Shown piece by piece: positions 5,747 to 9,933 of a stretch of 9,933 nt of DNA. The stretch lies in assembly GCA_023432885.1 (NCBI GenBank), contig JAEZEU010000142.1, positions 1-9,933 of the forward strand, in the 5' to 3' direction. The position numbers and the translations under genes are program-made. Origin of the DNA: Pseudomonadota bacterium. Lineage in GTDB: Bacteria > Pseudomonadota > Alphaproteobacteria > Rhizobiales > Xanthobacteraceae. Positions within the stretch are counted from its first letter, which is position 1, and the number at the start of each line of letters is the position of its first letter. Below the pieces are notes generated by a model. That model was not told where the DNA came from. It saw only the letters and a program-made list of their open reading frames with translations, and searched no databases.

Positions 5747-7021
5747 ATGAAACACGCTTACGTGCAGCGGACGACCAATTACAGCCTCAACCCCGGCGAC
5801 GAGCTCAATGACCTGCGCATGTCGGATCAGGTCTATCCGCTCTACGAGCACGTGAAGAAGTTCATCCGCGAGACGGTCGAGCCGATGTCGGTGGAGTTTT
5901 ACCGACATGGGGAGAAGAAGACCGATCGCTGGAGTTTTACCGATGACCAGCTCGCGGTGCTGCAGAAGGCCAAGGACAAGGCCAAGGAAGAAGGCTTGTG
6001 GAACTTCTTCCTGCCCGATGCCGAGACCGGCGAGGGCCTGAAGAACCTCGACTACGCCTATATCGCTGCCGAACTCGGCAAGAGTCCGCTGGCCTCGGAA
6101 ACCATGAACTGCTCGGCGCCGGACACCGGCAACATGGAAGTGCTGGAGCGCGTCGGCACCAAGGAGCAGAAGGAGAAGTGGCTGAAACCGCTGCTCAACG
6201 GCGAAATCCGTTCGGCCTATGCGATGACCGAGCCAAACGTCGCTTCGTCCGATGCCAAGAACATCTCAACTACCGCCAAGCTGGTCGGCAATGAGTGGGT
6301 CATCAACGGCGAGAAATATTACATCTCCGGCCTCGGCGATCCCCGCTGCAAGATCATGATCGTGATGGTGAAGACCAATCCCGACGCGCCGCCGAGCAAG
6401 CAGCAGTCGCAGATCCTGGTGCCGAAGGACACGCCCGGCGTGGAGATCCTCGGTCCCATGCACGTGTTCGGCCACGACCACGCGCCCCGCGGCCACATGC
6501 ACCTGCGCTTCAACAATGTGCGCGTGCCGAAGGAGAACATCCTCCTCGGCGAGGGCCGCGGCTTCGAGATCTCGCAGGTCCGCCTCGGCCCCGGCCGCAT
6601 CCATCACTGCATGCGCACGATCGGCAAGGCAGAGAAGGCGCTGGACATGATGGTGCAGCGCGGCCTGACTCGTGAAGCCTTCGGCAAGAAGATCGCCCAT
6701 CTCGGCGGTAACCTTCAGATCATCGCGCAGGCGCGCTGCGAGATCGAGGCGATGCGGCTGATGGTACTGAAGGCAGCCAAGGCCATGGACGTGCTCGGCA
6801 ACAAGGAGGCCCGCGTCTGGGTCAGCATGGTCAAGGCCATGATCCCCGAGCGCGCCTGCAAGGTGATCGACCAGGCCATCCAGATGCACGGCGCTACCGG
6901 CATCTCGCAATGGACCCCGCTCGCCGAAATGTATCAGGACGTCCGCCACCTGCGCTTCGCCGACGGCCCCGACGAGGTGCACTGGATGGTGGTCGGCCGG
7001 CATGAGATCAGCATGCCGTAA
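5747..7021 (+). CDS. Acyl-CoA dehydrogenase, ACAD10/11-like branch
   Basis: A 424-residue flavoprotein that should introduce a 2,3-double bond into an acyl-CoA, passing electrons to ETF. Order of parts: N-terminal helical domain (1-130); the FAD/substrate region with YAMTEPNVASSDAKNIST (158-175) and WVINGEKYYISGLGDPR (184-200); a beta domain ending FNNVRVPKENILLGEGRGFE (255-274); and a C-terminal helical domain beginning RLGPGRIHHCMRTIGKAEKA (279-298). The closing MHGATGISQWTPLAEMYQDV (380-399) and RFADGPDEVH (403-412) are the wording I recall for ACAD10/11-like and bacterial LvaC-like enzymes. The usual 'YEGT' catalytic Glu position seems to hold Asp406. GGGAGGA (5736-5742) fixes ATG 5747; an upstream in-frame TTG at 5711 is much weaker. 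The gene is monocistronic by layout, with a terminator after it. Substrate chain length is unknown. Confidence 0.93.
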   Translation: MKHAYVQRTTNYSLNPGDELNDLRMSDQVYPLYEHVKKFIRETVEPMSVEFYRHGEKKTDRWSFTDDQLAVLQKAKDKAKEEGLWNFFLPDAETGEGLKNLDYAYIAAELGKSPLASETMNCSAPDTGNMEVLERVGTKEQKEKWLKPLLNGEIRSAYAMTEPNVASSDAKNISTTAKLVGNEWVINGEKYYISGLGDPRCKIMIVMVKTNPDAPPSKQQSQILVPKDTPGVEILGPMHVFGHDHAPRGHMHLRFNNVRVPKENILLGEGRGFEISQVRLGPGRIHHCMRTIGKAEKALDMMVQRGLTREAFGKKIAHLGGNLQIIAQARCEIEAMRLMVLKAAKAMDVLGNKEARVWVSMVKAMIPERACKVIDQAIQMHGATGISQWTPLAEMYQDVRHLRFADGPDEVHWMVVGRHEISMP

Positions 7022-7042
7022 CACGCGTTGCTATGTCACACG

Positions 7043-7073
7043 CATGCCCGGCCTTGTGCCGGGCATGAATTTT
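7043..7073 (+). terminator. Rho-independent terminator after the acyl-CoA dehydrogenase gene
   Basis: CATGCCCGG (7043-7051) and CCGGGCATG (7059-7067) form a perfect 9-bp stem with a 7-base loop, followed by AATTTTC. It lies 21 bases after the stop, between convergent genes, and may also slow transcription of pncB from the other side, though no T-run follows on the minus strand. The stem sequence resembles a dispersed 'ATGCCCGG...CCGGGCAT' repeat that I recall from Bradyrhizobium intergenic regions. Confidence 0.7.
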
Positions 7074-7082
7074 CAGGAAAGA

Positions 7083-8390
7083 TTAAACGTGCACGGCTGT
7101 GCGCACGCGGCCGGCATTGCCGAATACCCGCAGGTAGCGCTCGATTTCAGAGGGGATGCCGGTCGCCTTTTCCGGGTTGTCGGACAGTTTTACGGCCGGC
7201 CGCCCGTCGACCGACGTTACCTTGCAAACGAGCGAGATCGGGTCGAGATTGGCCGAGCCATCCGGTGCGCATCCGACTAAATCATTGGTGAGGTTGGTGC
7301 CCCAGCCAAAGCTCAAGCGAACGCGGCCGTTGAAGTGATGGAAGGTCTCCTCGATTGAATCGACGTCCATGCCGTCGGAGAACACGAGCAGTTTTTCCCT
7401 GGGATCGCGGCCCTTCTGCTTCCACCATTTGACGATCTCCTCGCCGGCCGAGATCGGGGGCGCGGAGTCCGGGCGAAAACCGGTCCAGTCGGCGACCCAT
7501 GCCGGCGCATCGCGCAGGAACGGCCTTGTGCCGAAGGCGTCGGGCAGGGCGACGAGCAGATTGCCGCCATAGGTGTGCCGCCACTGGTCCAGGACGCGAT
7601 AGGGCGCCCAGCGCAGTTCAGTGTCGTCATTGGCGAGCGCAGCCGCCACCATCGGCAGCTCATGCGCATTGGTGCCGATGGCCTCGAGATCGTTGTCCAT
7701 CGCGAGCAGCACGTTCGAGGTGCCGGTGAAGCACGTACCCAAGCCTTCCTTGACCGCCTCGACGCACCAGCGCTGCCACAGGAATCCATGCCGGCGGCGC
7801 GTGCCGAAGTCCGACAGCCGCAAGCCGTCGAGCTTGCGCAGCCGCTCGACCTTGGCCCACAGCTTTGCCTTGGCGCGGGCGTAGAGCACGTCGAGCTCGA
7901 AGCGGCCCTTGCCCTTCATCATCTGCCGGGAGCGCAACTCGTTGAGGATCGCGAGCGCCGGAATCTCCCACATCGTGGTGTGGGTCCAGTGGCCGTGGAA
8001 ATGCAATTCGTACTGTCCGTCGACCTTCTTGAGTTCGTATTCGGGCAGGCGGAAATTGGCGAGCCAATTGATGAAGTCCGGCGAGAACATCTGGGTCTTG
8101 CCGTAGAACGTGTTGCCGGCGAGCCAGATCAGTTCCTTCTTGGAGAAGCGGATGGAGCGGGCATGATCGAGCTGCGCGCGCAACTCGGCTTCATCGATCA
8201 CCTCGGCCAGCCGCACCTGCTTGGAGCGGTTGATGACCGAAAACGTCACTCTCTGATCCGGATAGAACTCCCGGATCATCTGCAGCATCAAAAGCTTGTA
8301 GAAATCGGTATCCAGCAGGCTGCGCACGATCGGATCGAGGCGCCAGCCGTGGTTGTAGGTACGCGTTGCGATATCGGTGACAGCGGTCAT
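7083..8390 (-). CDS. pncB: Nicotinate phosphoribosyltransferase
   Basis: A 435-residue cytoplasmic enzyme of the Preiss-Handler NAD salvage route, converting nicotinate and PRPP (with ATP) to nicotinate mononucleotide. Landmarks from ATG 8390 are SLLDTDFYKLLMLQMI (24-39) at the N-terminus, LSDFGTRRRHGF (192-203), GTSNVLLA (223-230), GTNAHELPM (239-247), VFSDGMDVDSI (336-346), FGWGTNLTND (361-370) and KLSDNPEKATG (401-411). His243 in the GTNAHE motif corresponds to the histidine that is autophosphorylated in the Salmonella enzyme. Length is that of full-size bacterial PncB with no damage seen. ATG 8390 is favoured over the upstream TTG at 8423, though no strong Shine-Dalgarno is visible. It lies 66 bp downstream of the NicB-like gene on the same strand, so co-transcription is possible, linking nicotinate salvage with nicotinate-type oxidation. 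Confidence 0.97.
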   Translation of the reverse strand: MTAVTDIATRTYNHGWRLDPIVRSLLDTDFYKLLMLQMIREFYPDQRVTFSVINRSKQVRLAEVIDEAELRAQLDHARSIRFSKKELIWLAGNTFYGKTQMFSPDFINWLANFRLPEYELKKVDGQYELHFHGHWTHTTMWEIPALAILNELRSRQMMKGKGRFELDVLYARAKAKLWAKVERLRKLDGLRLSDFGTRRRHGFLWQRWCVEAVKEGLGTCFTGTSNVLLAMDNDLEAIGTNAHELPMVAAALANDDTELRWAPYRVLDQWRHTYGGNLLVALPDAFGTRPFLRDAPAWVADWTGFRPDSAPPISAGEEIVKWWKQKGRDPREKLLVFSDGMDVDSIEETFHHFNGRVRLSFGWGTNLTNDLVGCAPDGSANLDPISLVCKVTSVDGRPAVKLSDNPEKATGIPSEIERYLRVFGNAGRVRTAVHV

Positions 8391-8456
8391 GGCCGGAACT
8401 TTAGCCCTTCGGGGAACCCGCAACCAGTGCCCGGATCGGCGGAACTGGTCTGCTTT

Positions 8457-9933
8457 TTAGTGAATAGGGGCCGATTTTAACCTTGCAATTGCGGCGTCGA
8501 TGCCGCTCCAGGCGGGTTTGCCGGGCGCAAATTGTCGCCTGAGATAGCCGACGAGTTCGCCGAGCTGTCGGTCCGATAGGCTACCCCTAAAGGCCGGCAT
8601 GTAGCCGAGCTCGGGCGACACCGGCGCAGCGATGCCGTGCAGGATCACCTGAATCAAATTGTCGGGGACGTCGCTGTGGACGTTGCTGTTCAGAGAGAGC
8701 GATGGCCGGCTGCCGAACAGAGCGGGACCGCCGACCTCGTGGCACACGGCGCACGCGCCCTGATAGATCCGTGCGCCGGGCGAGTTGGCGATAATGGAGA
8801 GGGTGGCGCTTTCCAGCCTGGCGGCCAACGCGTCCGCGTTCCCGTCCGGCGCGCCCTCGTTGAACGAGGCGAGGTAGGTGGCCATGGCGCGGATGTCCTG
8901 GTCGGGCAGGGCCTTTAACTCCCTCACGACCGGCGCCATTGGACCTGCCGCCACGCCATGGAAGCGGGATTGCCCCGTGCGCAGATATGCATACAGCTCA
9001 TCCTCGCTCCACGGGATCGGCGCGCGCGACAGCGAGGTCAGGGCAGGGGCTTCCCATCCTTCCGCAAATCCGCCGGCGAGATAGCGGCTCGCGATCTCCG
9101 CGCCGAGCTCATTACGCGGCGAGTGACACGCCCCGCAATGGCCAAGGCCCTCGACGAGATAGGCGCCGCGATTCCAGGCCTCCGATTTTGACGGGTCGGT
9201 CTGGAAGACCTCTGAAGAGTGGAACAGGGCATTCCAGCCGGCAAGCAGCGGGCGCTGGTTGAACGGAAAGGCGAGCTTGTTGGTCGGCGCCTCGGCCCTC
9301 ACCGCCTCCTGCGCCATCAGGTACGCATAGAGCGCCTGCAGATCGGCATCGGTCGCCTTCGCATAATGCGTATAGGGGAAAGCGGGATAAAGATGCTTGC
9401 CGTCGCGGTGGATGCCCTCCCGCATGGCGCGCTCGAAGGCAGGATAGGACCAGTTGCCGATCCCGGTCTCGATGTCGGGCGTGATGTTGGTGCTGTAGAT
9501 GGTGCCGAAGGGCGTCTGCAGCGCGCGCCCGCCGGCATTCAGCGACCCGCCTGAAGCCGTATGGCAGACCATGCAATCGCCGAGCGCCGCGAGTTGCTGC
9601 CCGCGGGCGATAGTCGCCGCTGAAAACACCGAAGAATCTGGCCGGGCGATCGGCGCAATCGCTCGCCAGGGCAGTGCTGCGGTGCCGATGGCGATCGCCG
9701 TCGCGCACACCGCAGCGAGGCCGGCGAACATGCCGGGTCGCACACCGAAGGGATTCTTCCATTTGTTGGCGGGAGGAGCGGATGACGGCGCAGGCAGCAC
9801 CTCTGCTGCGATCGTCGCTTCACCGCGCAATCCGCACAGGATGCGCTCCGGCGTAAACGGTGGATCGCGAAAGCGCACGCCGGTCGCATCGAAGATCGCA
9901 TTGGCGATCGCTGCAGCGCTCGGCACGGACGCG
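8457..9933 (-). CDS. NicB-like molybdenum hydroxylase fused to three-heme cytochrome c, C-terminal part (partial)
   Basis: The reading frame is open to the window edge, so the start lies beyond 9933. The first visible residues (SVPSAAAIANAIFDATGVRF, then RDPPFTPERIL) are the end of a xanthine-dehydrogenase-family molybdopterin subunit. After a Pro/Ala-rich linker comes one hydrophobic segment, GMFAGLAAVCATAIAIGTAA (codons 9734-9675), probably a membrane anchor. Three c-type heme sites follow: CMVCH (9561-9575), CGACH (9123-9137) and CAVCH (8739-8753). GYMPAF near the end may supply an axial Met. This Mo-subunit plus triheme cytochrome fusion is the architecture of P. putida NicB, which with the 2Fe-2S protein NicA hydroxylates nicotinate to 6-hydroxynicotinate and passes electrons to the respiratory chain. 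Related fusions act on other heterocycles or aldehydes, so nicotinate is inferred, helped by the adjacent pncB. The iron-sulfur partner is not in the window. Confidence 0.88.
   Translation of the reverse strand, partial: ASVPSAAAIANAIFDATGVRFRDPPFTPERILCGLRGEATIAAEVLPAPSSAPPANKWKNPFGVRPGMFAGLAAVCATAIAIGTAALPWRAIAPIARPDSSVFSAATIARGQQLAALGDCMVCHTASGGSLNAGGRALQTPFGTIYSTNITPDIETGIGNWSYPAFERAMREGIHRDGKHLYPAFPYTHYAKATDADLQALYAYLMAQEAVRAEAPTNKLAFPFNQRPLLAGWNALFHSSEVFQTDPSKSEAWNRGAYLVEGLGHCGACHSPRNELGAEIASRYLAGGFAEGWEAPALTSLSRAPIPWSEDELYAYLRTGQSRFHGVAAGPMAPVVRELKALPDQDIRAMATYLASFNEGAPDGNADALAARLESATLSIIANSPGARIYQGACAVCHEVGGPALFGSRPSLSLNSNVHSDVPDNLIQVILHGIAAPVSPELGYMPAFRGSLSDRQLGELVGYLRRQFAPGKPAWSGIDAAIARLKSAPIH

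Noticed and set aside
8423..8449. ACCAGT/ACTGGT inverted repeat between the NicB-like gene and pncB, with a T-run on the plus side
   Set aside because: Only 6-bp arms with a 15-base loop, and the T-run is on the wrong side for the minus-strand genes; not a convincing terminator.
7575..8480. Plus-strand 301-codon open frame opposite pncB
   Set aside because: Shadow of pncB; no domain and no ribosome-binding site.

Overview
The window is GC-rich chromosomal DNA with tight, overlapping genes. It looks like an alphaproteobacterium of the Bradyrhizobium/Rhodopseudomonas group. The clues are codon use, the gene families, and two intergenic palindromic elements (2183-2283 and 7043-7067) that resemble dispersed repeats I remember from Bradyrhizobium genomes. 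The assignment is by pattern memory and was not searched. I found no rRNA, tRNA, CRISPR array, insertion sequence or phage gene.

Left part (2-4073, + strand): a metal-oxyanion uptake cluster. It opens with the last 42 codons of a TupA-like tungstate receptor. A ModA-like molybdate receptor follows, then a 68-residue free-standing Mop/TOBE molybdate-binding protein. Last come a cluster A-III (BtuF/FepB-type) receptor with a twin-arginine-like signal, a BtuC/FecCD-type permease and an ABC ATPase. Neighbouring genes overlap by 1-4 bases, except for one 113-bp gap filled by the palindromic repeat. The company kept by the BtuCD-like importer suggests a MolABC-type molybdate/tungstate importer rather than a siderophore one. 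That specificity is inferred.

Middle part (4086-5612): two small minus-strand genes, a VOC/glyoxalase-fold protein and a SnoaL-like (NTF2-fold) protein. They are divergent from a TetR-family regulator. The 94-bp divergent spacer holds a 36-bp imperfect palindrome that is a good operator candidate. Downstream of tetR, an acyl-CoA dehydrogenase of the ACAD10/11-like branch (5747-7021, +) has a strong ribosome-binding site and ends at a hairpin terminator.

Right part (7083-9933, - strand): nicotinate phosphoribosyltransferase (pncB), preceded on the same strand by the C-terminal part of a large molybdenum hydroxylase fused to a membrane-anchored three-heme cytochrome c, of NicB type. The pair suggests nicotinate handling by both salvage and oxidation. 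A Mo hydroxylase a few kilobases from a Mo/W importer is a suggestive but unproven functional link.
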